Positions 1 to 9,500 are shown, counted from the first letter of the stretch. The stretch: DNA of 64,000 bases from Dyadobacter sp. CY312 (GCF_021390535.1 NZ_JAJUXG010000017.1:62001-126000); one strand, 5' to 3'. The notes: generated by a model from the letters alone, not told the origin. Numbers and translations: made by a program.

Positions 1-1808
1 AAGTCAAAACGCAGCACTTCGTCGTTCAGGTAAGATCCTTTCTGACCGATGTGCGTTCCCAATACTTCTCTCATCGATGAAAGCATTAAATGCGTTGCCG
101 TATGGTTAGCTTTAATTTTCGCGCGGCGTTGTGTATCAATTTTAGCTACAACGTGGTCCGCCTGCTGCAATGCTTCATCCAGATTTTTATCCGTGGATAT
201 GTGAACAAAAAGGTCATTCTCCTTTTTGGTATCCGAAATTGCGATGGTCCTGCCATTCAATTCCAGCACACCGGTATCACCAACCTGTCCACCCATTTCT
301 GCATAGAAAGGTGTGCGATCAAGAACAATGTGATATTCTTCACCTGCCTTGGTTTTCACCTTGCGGTATTTCACAACATTGCTGTGCGTTTCCTCAAAGT
401 CATATCCAAGAAACTCAACGCCTTCCGATTCGCGTAATTCGATCCAGTCGGTAGCTTCTTTGGCAGCATCCTGGCGCGAGCGTTTTTTCTGCTCCTGCAA
501 CGCGGCCTGAAAACCAGTCTCATCAATCTGGAATCCTTTTTCGCGGGCGATCAGTGCAGTTAAGTCAACAGGGAAACCGAAAGTGTCGCTCAGTTCAAAA
601 ACTTCGTCTCCGGCAATGGTATTTACACCTTTGTCCTTTTGAGAATTAATGATCACGTCCAGGCGTTTCAGTCCGGATTCAAGTGTTCTTAAAAAGCTTT
701 TTTCTTCTTCCAGAATAACTCTGGTTACAAACTCTTCCTGCGCTTTCAATTCCGTGAAAACGTCTTTAAACTGGTCGGCCAGAACGGGAACCAGTTTATG
801 GAAAAACGGCTCCTGTAATCCCAAATAGGAATATCCGTAACGAACTGCACGGCGCAAAATCCTACGGATTACGTATCCAGCTTTTACATTAGAAGGTAAT
901 TGTCCGTCGGTAATGGCGAAGGAAACAGCACGAATGTGATCGGCAATTACGCGCATAGCGATATCAGCGAAAGGTTCGTCGTTGCCGCCATATACTTTAC
1001 CCGAAAGCGTTTCCAACACACCAATTGTGTTTTGAAAAACATCTGTGTCATAATTTGACATTTTGCTTTGAACGGCCATACAAAGACGTTCAAAACCCAT
1101 TCCGGTATCTACGTGTGTTGCAGGAAGCGGAATCAGCGAGCTGTCTGCTTTCCGCTCAAACTGCATAAATACCAAATTCCATATTTCAACCACCTGTGGA
1201 TGGTCGTTATTCACCAAAGATTTTCCGGATACCAATGCAAGATCAGCTTCCGGTCTCAGGTCGATGTGAATTTCAGAGCAAGGTCCGCAGGGGCCGGTAT
1301 CACCCATTTCCCAGAAGTTGTCTTTTTTATTTCCAAGAATGATGCGGTCTTCGCCGACGATCGGCTTCCACAGATCCCATGCTTCCTGATCGAACGGCAC
1401 GCCATCTTTGGAATCACCTTCGAAAACTGAAACGTACATTCTTTCCTTTGGAAGCTTGTATACTTCCGTTAGCAATTCCCACGCCCAGGTAATGGCTTCT
1501 TTTTTGAAATAATCACCAAAAGACCAGTTTCCAAGCATCTCGAACATGGTGTGGTGATAGGTATCAAAACCTACATCTTCCAGATCGTTGTGCTTTCCAG
1601 ATACACGAAGACATTTCTGAGTATCGGCAATCCTTATTGAAGGCGGTGTGCCATTACCAAGGAAAAAGTCCTTAAACTGCGCCATTCCCGAATTGTTAAA
1701 CATCAGGGTAGGGTCGTTTTTAGCTACCAGCGGGGCAGAAGGAACTATTAAATGTCCTTTGCTACGGAAAAAATCAAGAAAAGCCTGTCGTATTTGATGC
1801 GAGGTCAT
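1..1808 (-). CDS. alaS: Alanyl-tRNA synthetase, C-terminal part cut by window edge
   Basis: Ligates alanine to tRNA-Ala in the cytoplasm. Read on the minus strand from ATG at 1808, about 602 codons are present. The N-terminus MTSHQIRQAFLDFFRSKGH and the following class II catalytic core (residues around NNSGMAQFKDFFLG, GFDTYHHTMFEMLGNWSFGDYF and GDTGPCGPCSEIH) are those of AlaRS. Further on, an HTATH element is the first zinc-binding HxxxH of the editing domain. AlaRS is usually about 870-880 aa, so the rest of the editing domain and the C-Ala region lie outside the window. The gene stands alone here. A terminator of the upstream minus-strand unit lies just before it, and a TACATTTG box lies at 1874-1881. 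Identification is very secure. Confidence 0.97.
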   Translation of the reverse strand, partial: MTSHQIRQAFLDFFRSKGHLIVPSAPLVAKNDPTLMFNNSGMAQFKDFFLGNGTPPSIRIADTQKCLRVSGKHNDLEDVGFDTYHHTMFEMLGNWSFGDYFKKEAITWAWELLTEVYKLPKERMYVSVFEGDSKDGVPFDQEAWDLWKPIVGEDRIILGNKKDNFWEMGDTGPCGPCSEIHIDLRPEADLALVSGKSLVNNDHPQVVEIWNLVFMQFERKADSSLIPLPATHVDTGMGFERLCMAVQSKMSNYDTDVFQNTIGVLETLSGKVYGGNDEPFADIAMRVIADHIRAVSFAITDGQLPSNVKAGYVIRRILRRAVRYGYSYLGLQEPFFHKLVPVLADQFKDVFTELKAQEEFVTRVILEEEKSFLRTLESGLKRLDVIINSQKDKGVNTIAGDEVFELSDTFGFPVDLTALIAREKGFQIDETGFQAALQEQKKRSRQDAAKEATDWIELRESEGVEFLGYDFEETHSNVVKYRKVKTKAGEEYHIVLDRTPFYAEMGGQVGDTGVLELNGRTIAISDTKKENDLFVHISTDKNLDEALQQADHVVAKIDTQRRAKIKANHTATHLMLSSMREVLGTHIGQKGSYLNDEVLRFD

Positions 1809-1873
1809 AAAATTGTTTGCGTGTTGGTGTGCAAATCCTGATTTTTCGGTCAGATCTACACCTAATTTTTTCG

Positions 1874-1881
1874 CAAATGTA
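1874..1881 (-). promoter_or_regulatory. Candidate -7 box of the alaS promoter
   Basis: On the minus strand these bases read TACATTTG, matching the Bacteroidota -7 consensus TAnnTTTG. A TTG lies 23 bp upstream, inside the preceding terminator stem, and could be the -33 element, although that spacing is slightly long. The predicted leader would be about 60 nt. It is supported by position and consensus only. Confidence 0.4.
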
Positions 1882-1894
1882 GTGAAAAAATACA

Positions 1895-1930
1895 GCAGAC
1901 TTTTCAAGTTGGTACACCTGAAAAGTCTGC
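1895..1930 (-). terminator. Rho-independent terminator of the 2020-2718 unit
   Basis: A perfect 12-bp inverted repeat (GCAGACTTTTCA and TGAAAAGTCTGC) has a 12-nt loop. Read on the minus strand it is followed by TGTATTTTTTC, a U-rich tail. It lies 90 bp after the stop of the eight-cysteine protein and before alaS, so it separates the two transcripts. Confidence 0.8.
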
Positions 1931-2019
1931 CGGATTAAAGTTCATGGCCAAAAGATTAAAATGAATCGGGTAATTCGCTTTTTATGAGCGAATTACAACG
2001 GTCATTATGAAGCTAAAAA

Positions 2020-2451
2020 TCAAGCTTCCGCACCTTCGAAATGATTGATTTCCAGGTTCCTTACTACATCGTTACAATTGGCACAGGCTTCCATTCCCTT
2101 TTGGGCAAACCATCGGCACCTGCCGCGGATGGGGCAATGAACAGGGGCGTTGGACAGAGCGCTGTTCATCCGTTCAATGATTGCACCGACAAGTCCGCAT
2201 TGATGTGTTCCGTCATTCCATTGGTGACAGCCCTTCTCAATACATTTGCCAGCAAAACGAAATCTTTCTTCCGCCGGTCTGCCTTTTCGGGCAGCTTCTA
2301 CAAAAGTCTGGTCAATAGTGATGGATGTTTTGAGATAATCGATCTGACCTTCGCCATTCTGTATACCAAACAATTGTGCACCCGGCTTGCTTACATAACT
2401 TGGACAGAGGAGAGAGTCTGCCCCCACGTTTTCAGTTTTAGAACGGTCCAT
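2020..2451 (-). CDS. Uncharacterised eight-cysteine protein (143 aa)
   Basis: I do not recognise the family. The protein has no signal peptide or membrane segment. It has eight cysteines: C16, C70, C75, C85, C106, C112, C123 and C126. The C-terminal block CPIRGRCRWFAQKGMEACANC has a C-x5-C-x10-C-x2-C layout that could hold an Fe-S cluster or zinc; this is inference. It starts 24 bp after the stop of the 80-aa gene and is followed by a strong terminator, so the two form one short operon. A longer open frame on the opposite strand (2041-2700) has the composition of an antisense shadow and is not called. Confidence 0.7.
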   Translation of the reverse strand: MDRSKTENVGADSLLCPSYVSKPGAQLFGIQNGEGQIDYLKTSITIDQTFVEAARKGRPAEERFRFAGKCIEKGCHQWNDGTHQCGLVGAIIERMNSALSNAPVHCPIRGRCRWFAQKGMEACANCNDVVRNLEINHFEGAEA

Positions 2452-2475
2452 AACAATTCACTTTTAGTGACCGAA

Positions 2476-2718
2476 CTATATGTTGAAAATATCCTTGTGA
2501 ATGCGGGCATAAATACCATCAATGATCGGTCCGGGAATCCGGATTTTTTCCAGTTTGATTTTTCTGCTCATTGCAAGATCACCCCGGTTGTCGAGCGAAG
2601 CCAGTTCTTTCATTACCACCTGGGCAATGCCGGAAGATATGCGGGCATGTTGTTCTTTTGTGAGCTCAACTCCTTCCAGAGCAGCGAGAAATTGTGTTGA
2701 GGTTGTTTCGGCTTTCAT
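2476..2718 (-). CDS. Uncharacterised small protein (80 aa)
   Basis: This is a small soluble protein of unknown function, starting at an ATG. The N-terminal half (residues about 8-45) looks helical and amphipathic. It is followed by a basic stretch (MSRKIKLEKIRIPGP) and a short C-terminal segment. It contains no cysteine, while the gene directly downstream encodes an eight-cysteine protein. The pairing and short spacing suggest the two act together, for example as substrate and partner or as subunits, but nothing in the sequence proves it. A TAACTTTG box at 2752-2759 on the minus strand could be its -7 promoter element, but no -33 element is visible. Confidence 0.68.
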   Translation of the reverse strand: MKAETTSTQFLAALEGVELTKEQHARISSGIAQVVMKELASLDNRGDLAMSRKIKLEKIRIPGPIIDGIYARIHKDIFNI

Positions 2719-2841
2719 AACTTTTTGGGATTGAATGGTTAATTAATAACCCAAAGTTATGTTGCTGTCAATCATTATTTTAGAGTACAATTACGTCAAT
2801 TTATGTTTGGGGATTTGCTTAGGAACCACGTAGTTTTCCTG

Positions 2842-3555
2842 TTATCGCCATTGCATCAGTGCGGCATTGAGCACGTCTTCCACACGGCGCCTGGGTTTAT
2901 GGAAGTAGGGCATGCCATGTCCCGGAAGCATGATGTCGGAATCCAGTCTTGCTAATTTCCGTAACGAGTTGATATAATGTTTTTTATTAAAATCGATGGA
3001 ACCACTCCATCCGAAATCTCCTGACAACAAAGTGCCGATAAGATCACCACATACAATAACACGTTTTTCGTCCCACACAAAGGCATAAGCTGTACAACCC
3101 ATGCTGTGTCCCGGAACAGAAATTACCTCGATTTGTAAGCCATCTATATCAAGTGTTTCTCCTTCACCAACGATCCTGTCGACCTCAAAAGGAACGAACT
3201 CCTTGTGATATAAAAAACCGCAGCAGCGTTCGTCACCTTTACTGACTGCATCGGCTGTTTCGGCCAAAGCAATCAGTTGTACACCCATTTTTTTCAGGAT
3301 TGATCCGGCTCCGGCATGGTCGAAGTGGGGGTGTGTGAGAATACAATGGTGTATGTCGTCGGGATTTAAGCCCCAGTACTTCAAATTGCTGAAAATCTGA
3401 TCAATCGTATTGCCACATCCGCAATCGAAAAGGATAATACCCATTTCCGTTTTCAGGGCATAGCAGTTCCCGTCGTTCCAAAAAGCACCAGGTTCGTCAA
3501 ACGTAATGCCGTGCAGGTCGCCGCCCACGAGATAAAGGTTTTTCAGTAGTTGCAT
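2842..3555 (-). CDS. Metallo-beta-lactamase-fold hydrolase
   Basis: This 237-aa protein has a complete MBL-fold metal set: the THPHFDH motif (HxHxDH), then VPGHS, VCGD and a final LPGH. These bind two metal ions. Members of this broad family hydrolyse thioesters, lactones, phosphodiesters or beta-lactams, and the substrate cannot be read from sequence. There is no signal peptide, so it is probably cytoplasmic. It lies 123 bp upstream of the 80-aa gene on the same strand, and co-transcription is possible but not shown. The ATG at 3555 gives a normal full-length protein. Confidence 0.88.
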   Translation of the reverse strand: MQLLKNLYLVGGDLHGITFDEPGAFWNDGNCYALKTEMGIILFDCGCGNTIDQIFSNLKYWGLNPDDIHHCILTHPHFDHAGAGSILKKMGVQLIALAETADAVSKGDERCCGFLYHKEFVPFEVDRIVGEGETLDIDGLQIEVISVPGHSMGCTAYAFVWDEKRVIVCGDLIGTLLSGDFGWSGSIDFNKKHYINSLRKLARLDSDIMLPGHGMPYFHKPRRRVEDVLNAALMQWR

Positions 3556-3831
3556 TGTCAGCGGTTATTCGGTTACTCTGGATACCGGATCTTGTATGTA
3601 AAGGACTAGTTCTTCAGCGCTTTTTTGCAGATTTTCTTCACGTGTTTAACCATTGATTTAGGACGCCAAGGCATTCATTATAATCCGGACGTTCCGTTTT
3701 TTACATCTGTTTGCTCCTAAAACAGCTCAAAATACATTGAGTATAAAATACAGTTCAGCTACTTTTTTTAATGTTCAGCCAACAATTTAAGAATGGTAAA
3801 CTGAACGAAAATCACGGAGCTCACGAAGAGA

Positions 3832-4254
3832 TTGCCGGAGACATTTGACACCGAAAGTTATAACGTGCTATACATGAAACCGTATTCGGATTATTCAGCC
3901 GAAGAGTTAGCGATGGAAAATCTTTTTATAAGATGGGTCCGGTTTCCGGATGATCCTTCCATACGCACTTTTTGGGAAAACTGGATCATCAAATACCCTT
4001 ACATGAAAGCCAACGTCGATAAGGCACGGGAGCTCGTCCTTACCGCCTCGGACTGGAAGCCGGATAGCCTTTCCAATCAGGAGGTGAATTCGATCTGGGG
4101 AAGAATCCGCAGCTCGCTGGATATGATCGGGGAGAGGGAGGCTGACAACCCGACCCCAGGTTATCTTAAAACCAGCAGCCTTGCCAACCGTGTCGCGATT
4201 ATACTTATTTCAGTCACACTTCTTATTTTTCTTGGTTATTTCTTAATTAGGTAA
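3832..4254 (+). CDS. Truncated FecR-like anti-sigma protein (N-terminal domain plus one TM helix)
   Basis: This 140-aa protein begins at TTG 3832; an ATG at codon 15 (3874) is an alternative. Residues about 22-95 resemble the cytoplasmic N-terminal domain of Bacteroidota FecR anti-sigma factors (FWENW, KAREL, SNQEVNSIWGRI). The full FecR at 5353 shows the same pattern (WETW, KKARVL, SQHEVNAQWRQL). Residues about 119-138 form a single membrane helix. The protein then stops with no periplasmic FecR or DUF4974 domain, and no such sequence follows in any frame. It is either a decayed duplicate or a short sigma-binding protein. It lies directly upstream of the ECF sigma gene in the same direction. 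Confidence 0.68.
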   Translation: MPETFDTESYNVLYMKPYSDYSAEELAMENLFIRWVRFPDDPSIRTFWENWIIKYPYMKANVDKARELVLTASDWKPDSLSNQEVNSIWGRIRSSLDMIGEREADNPTPGYLKTSSLANRVAIILISVTLLIFLGYFLIR

Positions 4255-4332
4255 GTGCCAATCTTGCGTGCTGTACCCGTATTTATATTCATCATTCCCG
4301 CATACAACGCGGCTACCCTCCCAATCTGAAAA

Positions 4333-4360
4333 CATTGTAAGAGCCATACAATGGCGCTTT
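4333..4360 (+). terminator. Weak possible terminator after the truncated fecR
   Basis: CATTGTA and TACAATG form a 7-bp perfect stem with a 7-nt loop, followed by GCGCTTTTTAG. The stem is AT-rich, so strength is doubtful. It would separate the truncated FecR gene from the sigma gene. Confidence 0.3.
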
Positions 4361-4486
4361 TTAGTTTTAATTTTCAAAGAATAAAAATAATTATTAGGGG
4401 TAATTTCAGCATAGTGCGTCAAGGATTTCAGGGGCATACTCTCAGGTCTAAAAACAGATTTGGCGCGAAAAACTAAACTCATCGAA

Positions 4487-5176
4487 ATGGAATTCAAGGT
4501 TGTTTTACCTGAGGAGAATCTCTTGCTCAGAGAGTTACCTGAAGATGTTGTCGTAGCCAGGGATCCATTGTGGGATTCGCTCAGGGGAGGTGATTATAGT
4601 GCTTTCGAGACTGTCTTCAAAAAACATTATACTTTTCTATTCAATTACGGTTTAAAGCTCAACCGGGATGAGGAAGAAGTGAAAGATTGTATCCAAACAC
4701 TTTTTTTGACGATCTGGGAGAGGAGGGCATTTCTGGGTGCTTCCGATTCTATACGAAATTACTTGTTGGCTTCGCTCCGCCGCCTGATTCTGAAACGAAT
4801 GAAGATGGCATTTTCTCATGTCGAACTCGATGACGATAATTCAGAGTTCTTTATTGAGCTTTCTGCTGAATCGCACATGATCTATGACCAGACCCTAGCC
4901 GAAAATGTTGCCATGGTGCAAGCGGCGGTTTCCTGTCTGCCCGACCGTCAGAAAGAGGCTCTGTATCTGAAATTTTACAGTGAGCAGTCTTTTGGAGATA
5001 TTGCCAAAATCATGAATATTTCTACCAGAGCAGTTTATAAGCTGATTTACAAAGCACTCGATTCGCTGAATGCTGAATTATCGCCACGATTAGGCGCCAA
5101 ACCCTCTTTTAGCTCCTTGCTGATAACCCTCATGTCGTCAGGACTTCCCCTTCTTGAAACGATTTTTTTTGCCTGA
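4487..5176 (+). CDS. ECF-type RNA polymerase sigma factor (FecI-like)
   Basis: This is a sigma-70 family extracytoplasmic-function factor of 229 aa from ATG 4487. An in-frame TTG at 4460 would add nine residues. Region 2 spans FETVFKKHYTFLFNYGLKL to VKDCIQTLFLTIWERR. Region 4 (LPDRQKEALYLKF to ISTRAVYKLIYKALDSL) carries the helix-turn-helix for the -35 element. It sits upstream of a FecR anti-sigma gene and an STN-bearing SusC, the usual arrangement for trans-envelope signalling. Glycan binding at SusC would release this factor through FecR, which would then transcribe the locus. A LacI-type palindrome begins right after its stop codon. Confidence 0.9.
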   Translation: MEFKVVLPEENLLLRELPEDVVVARDPLWDSLRGGDYSAFETVFKKHYTFLFNYGLKLNRDEEEVKDCIQTLFLTIWERRAFLGASDSIRNYLLASLRRLILKRMKMAFSHVELDDDNSEFFIELSAESHMIYDQTLAENVAMVQAAVSCLPDRQKEALYLKFYSEQSFGDIAKIMNISTRAVYKLIYKALDSLNAELSPRLGAKPSFSSLLITLMSSGLPLLETIFFA

Positions 5177-5198
5177 AAAATGCAAACGTTTGCATTTT
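5177..5198 (+). promoter_or_regulatory. Perfect 22-bp palindrome with LacI-type operator core
   Basis: The bases form a perfect dyad with core TGCAAACGTTTGCA and A/T arms, starting one base after the sigma-gene stop. The core matches the shape of LacI/PurR-family operators, which centre on a CG between AAA and TTT. There is no loop, so a transcription terminator is unlikely. It lies about 155 bp upstream of fecR and may be an operator. The cognate repressor is not in the window. Confidence 0.5.
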
Positions 5199-5352
5199 AT
5201 GTTGAAGATATTCTTCGTTGTAATTCATTGTTATTCAGGTATTTAATTCTGCTTTATTGAAAATATAAAAATTTTGTGAAAAAAAATGATTTAGCGAGGG
5301 TCACTCCGGCGTCTGTGCAGCTTTATTGTAGTAGAGCTTAAATCTGATCCTA

Positions 5353-6411
5353 TTGAAAGACATCTACAAACAATTTTCTTGTAACGATTTTATCCTCGAC
5401 GATGATTTCAGAGCATGGTTGAATGGAAATGACCATGAACTTGATCGCGCGTGGGAGACATGGCTCCATGCCAATCCGGCTGCAAGAGAAGAGGTTAAAA
5501 AAGCCCGTGTGTTGTTACGTGCTCTGCATATCCGCGAGCGTGATGCCAGCCAGCATGAGGTGAATGCGCAGTGGCGGCAATTGGATAGTCTTATTTCCGG
5601 TAAAATTGCTGCGAAGCAGGAGAAAAAATCTAATAACCGGAGCGGATTATTTTCCTTTTGGTACATACTTGGTGCCGCATCCATCATCCTTATAGGCGTA
5701 TTCGCCGCGCCATTCTTTCTTAAATCAAAATCCAGACCTGCACTCGCTTCAATTGCCGAAAAAACAATCAACGGGCAGCAGCGCGACCTTATTCTTCATG
5801 ACGGAACGATTGTGAAGCTGAACGCCGGATCGAGCCTTACTTATCCTCAGATTTTTTCGGATACGATCCGCGAAGTAGTCCTGGTGGGAGAAGCTTTTTT
5901 TCAGGTTGCCAAAAACGCGGATGCTCCATTCATCATACATACCGGGGAGGTGACAACCAAGGTATTGGGGACAGAATTTAACGTGAGTGCTTACCCGGAA
6001 AATGAATCGGTGCAGATTGCTGTGGTAAGTGGAAAAGTGAAGGTTAAAGCGAACGTGAACGCGGGCTCTGACCACAGCAGTGTATGTATCACAAAGAGCG
6101 AAATGGTAACCTTTGAAAAATCAGTTAAGGAGCTGGTTGTGAGTAAGTACGACGATCGCGAACAACTGGGATGGAAAGACGGGATTCTATATTTCGAGAA
6201 GTCTGATTTCTCAGCAGCGCTGAAAAAGCTGGAACGCTGGTATGGCGTCACAATTCAGGTGGCAGATGCAAAAGTCATGTCCGGCGAAAGCAGCTGGAGA
6301 TTCAGCGGAAAGTTTCAAAATAAACCCCTTGATTATATTCTGACTACAATGAGCTACCCTAACAGGTTCTCTTACACAATAAAAAACAAAACAGTAATCC
6401 TAAACCCCTGA
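5353..6411 (+). CDS. FecR-family anti-sigma factor
   Basis: A membrane-spanning regulator of 352 aa that holds the ECF sigma factor and receives the signal from the SusC STN domain. Residues 10-85 are the cytoplasmic sigma-binding domain. A membrane helix covers about 99-122 (LFSFWYILGAASIILIGVFA). The FecR domain follows at about 138-235 (GQQRDLILHDGTIVKLNAGS, VLVGEAFFQV, VLGTEFNVSAYPE, VVSGKVKV). DUF4974 is at about 275-350 (FSAALKKLERWYGVTI to KNKTVILNP). The start is TTG 5353, since no ATG lies near the domain start. It is complete, unlike the truncated relative at 3832. The susC gene begins 128 bp downstream. Confidence 0.93.
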   Translation: MKDIYKQFSCNDFILDDDFRAWLNGNDHELDRAWETWLHANPAAREEVKKARVLLRALHIRERDASQHEVNAQWRQLDSLISGKIAAKQEKKSNNRSGLFSFWYILGAASIILIGVFAAPFFLKSKSRPALASIAEKTINGQQRDLILHDGTIVKLNAGSSLTYPQIFSDTIREVVLVGEAFFQVAKNADAPFIIHTGEVTTKVLGTEFNVSAYPENESVQIAVVSGKVKVKANVNAGSDHSSVCITKSEMVTFEKSVKELVVSKYDDREQLGWKDGILYFEKSDFSAALKKLERWYGVTIQVADAKVMSGESSWRFSGKFQNKPLDYILTTMSYPNRFSYTIKNKTVILNP

Positions 6412-6444
6412 AACAACCCTATGAGAATGAATACGAGCTAAAAA

Positions 6445-6475
6445 AAACCGGTAATCCAGATGGAGTTACCGGTTT
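6445..6475 (+). terminator. Inverted repeat after fecR, possible terminator or attenuator
   Basis: AAACCGGTAA and TTACCGGTTT form a perfect 10-bp stem with an 11-nt loop, 33 bp after the fecR stop. The plus-strand tail is not U-rich, so complete termination is uncertain. Partial termination or an RNA structure reducing read-through into susC is possible. Confidence 0.5.
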
Positions 6476-6483
6476 GAAATGGC

Positions 6484-6533
6484 GACTTAACCGTGTACCA
6501 GAGTTGGCGCTCAATAAGATAACGGTTTAAGTC
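6484..6533 (+). promoter_or_regulatory. Imperfect inverted repeat in the susC leader
   Basis: GACTTAACCGT (6484-6494) pairs with ACGGTTTAAGTC (6522-6533), leaving one bulged base and a 27-nt loop. It ends six bases before the first susC start codon. It could be an operator for a dimeric protein or an RNA structure that occludes the start. No TAnnTTTG box is seen here, which fits transcription by the ECF sigma factor. Confidence 0.4.
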
Positions 6534-6539
6534 GGTGTA

Positions 6540-9500
6540 ATGAATTATAGAATTCAAACCATCAAAAATATGGAATATAAACTACTACAACAAATTGCAG
6601 CGATGTCCAGGTTTGCAGTTGTCGGAATGGTTTTACAATGCATTTTTGTAGGCTTATTGTCCGCATCGGAGGGCAACGCGCAGCAGCAAAGCATTGAAAA
6701 GATCATGATTTCGATTGATCTCAAAAACGTCTCGGTCGAAGACGCTTTTGTAGCTATTAATGATAAAACAGATTTTAACTTTCAATATGACCAGAAGCTG
6801 GTTCAGAATAAAAAAGTAAATCTCAGTTTTGCATCTGGCAGTATCGGTAAAATACTGCGCCACATCTCAAAGGAAGCCAATATCAGCTTCAACAGGGTTA
6901 ACGAAACCATCTATGTATCCGGTGCTAAAAAGAACGCCGTTACAGAAGTGCTCAGTAAAACCAAACCCACGTCTGCGCTGCCATCTGCGGCCAAAGGAAT
7001 AGTGATTTCGACGGAACAGTATCATGCCAACAGACTAACCCAGGTTTTGAACAACAGCCTGAATGCAATGGCTGTGACGATATCCGGTGTGGTGAAGGGA
7101 GATAACGGAGAAGTGTTGCCGGGAGTGAACGTGGTAGAAAAGGGAACCGTAAATGGCCTCTCCACGGATGCAGATGGTAAGTTTAAAATCACAGTTGCCA
7201 ACAACAACTCCGTACTGGTTTTTAGTTACATCGGTTACATTGGTCAGGAACACCAGGTAGGTGCCAGAAGAACCATGGATGTGAAGCTGGTTTCGGAGAA
7301 TAAGTCGTTGGAAGAGGTAGTTGTGGTTGGTTATGGCGTGCAGCGCAAAGAAAGCGTGGTGGGGGCCATTACCCAGGTTGACAACAAGGCGCTGATGCGT
7401 TCGGGGACTTCCAATATCACCAACGCGATTGCCGGAAAATTATCGGGTGTGCTTACAATGCAAGCCAGCGGTGAGCCGGGAAACGACCATTCCGAAATTA
7501 TAATCCGCGGACTTTCCAGCTGGAACGGATCGCAGCCGTTAATTATGGTGGATGGAGTTGAACGCGATTTTAAAGATATGGATCCCAATGAAATCGCGAC
7601 CATATCGGTATTGAAAGATGCTTCGGCTACGGCTGTGTTTGGAGCAAAAGGAGCCAACGGTGTAGTGATCGTAACCACAAAAAGGGGAACAATAGGGAAA
7701 CCTAAACTGGACTTTACTGCTCAGTATGGTTTGGCAAAGGCAACCCGCATTCCCGATCACATCAGTTCGTATACCACCATGACGATGTATAATCAGGCTT
7801 TAATGAACGGACAACAGTTCACAGACCTGATTCCGCAGAATGCGCTCAATGAATATCGGAATCCCACTACGGCACTTAATGCGTTGCGTTATCCCGATGT
7901 GAACTGGTTCGATACCATGACCAAACCTTTCGCCACCAACGCCAATGCCAACTTTAATGTGAGCGGCGGAACGAACTTTATTAAATATTTCGCTTCGGTA
8001 GGGTATACCTATCAGGGAGATTTTTTCAAAGCGTACAAAGAGGGTTATGATGATACCCGCTACTGGTATAACCGGTTTAATTACCGTACCAACATCGATT
8101 TCAACCTGAGCAAAAGTACAACCTTGTCTCTTAATGTGGGGGGGGAAACCGGTGTTAAAAACCAGCCGAGCAGTACGCCCTGGCGTAACCTGTATTCCAC
8201 CGGTCCATCCCGCTACCCTGCCTATTTCCCGGCCTGGGTGTTAGAGCAGGTGCCTGATCCTGATTATCCAAATGATAAGGGAGATCGTCTGGCAATGAAC
8301 TTTGGTGAATTTACAGGTAACCCTTATACTTCCATGAACCAAGGTTCATTTAACCGTTATATTGATTCTCAGTTATTTACAGACCTGATCCTGGACCAGA
8401 AACTGGATGGGATTACACAGGGGCTTTCTGCACGTGGTAAGGTTTCTTTGAGTACTTTTTATAGAAATCGCTCGCTTACTGCTTCTTATAACTTTCCCGA
8501 ATATCAACTGAACTACGACAAGATCGGGTCCGAAGAAAATCCATGGTTCCGAAACGGACAGGGAAATGAAATGTTTCAGCAGGGGCCACTGGATATCAAT
8601 GTAGGATCGCTGGAAGATGATCCTCCGTATTACATGGATCTGTATTACGAAGCTTCGCTTAACTATCTCCGCAGTTTTGGCAAACACAACGTATCGGGTC
8701 TGGCTTTGGTGAACCGCCAGCAAAAAGATAAAAAGACCGATTTTCCTTATTACAACCAGGGATTGGTAGGAAGAGGAACTTACGACTATGCAGGTAAATA
8801 CATTGTAGAGGTAAACGTTGGCTTAACAGGGTCTGAACGCTTTGCACCAGGTAACCGCTACGGTTTTTTTCCATCGGGTGCGGTGGGTTATATGATATCG
8901 GAGGAAGAATTTTTCAAGAATGCTTTACCGTGGGTCAGCAAACTTAAACTACGCTACTCAGATGGAAAAGTGGGTAGCGACATCGCTGCTAACCGCTGGC
9001 TATATCTGAGCGATTATTTCAAAGATAACGCCGGCTACATTCATGAAGATCTGGGAGCCAACAGGGTGTCGCAATGGGAAGAAGCCAGAAAACGTGATTT
9101 CGGCGTTGAGCTGGGTTTATGGAATGACAGCTTCACTTTTGGTGTCGATCTGTTCGATGAAAAAAGAGAGAAAATGCTGCTTGTTCCCCGAAGCGTAACG
9201 ATGATGGTGGGCAACTCCTTTAAAGAACTTAACCTTGGTCGTCTCAAAAAACACGGTATCGAACTTGAAGCAGAGTATCGTAAAACAATAAGCAGCGGAC
9301 TAAACTTTTTCGTCAAAGGTATTTTTGGATTCAACGAGAACAGGATAATCTTTAAAGATGACCTGCCATATGCCAATGACTACCAGAAAGACGCCGGCAA
9401 GCCGCTTGGCGCTCAGCTCAGCGGGGTTGAACTAACAGGAAGTGGCTACTACACTTCTGTGGATGATATTCATAACAATACAGCCGCAATTGATCTTTAC

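Noticed and set aside
90..1430. Plus-strand frames of 94-120 aa in the first 1.5 kb
   Set aside because: They lie antisense to alaS, whose protein sequence is unmistakable.
2041..2700. 219-aa plus-strand frame opposite the two small minus-strand genes
   Set aside because: Its composition looks like an antisense shadow, and the minus-strand pair has proper starts, close spacing and a matching terminator.
5364..5771. 135-aa minus-strand frame opposite fecR
   Set aside because: The plus-strand FecR domains are complete and explain the region.
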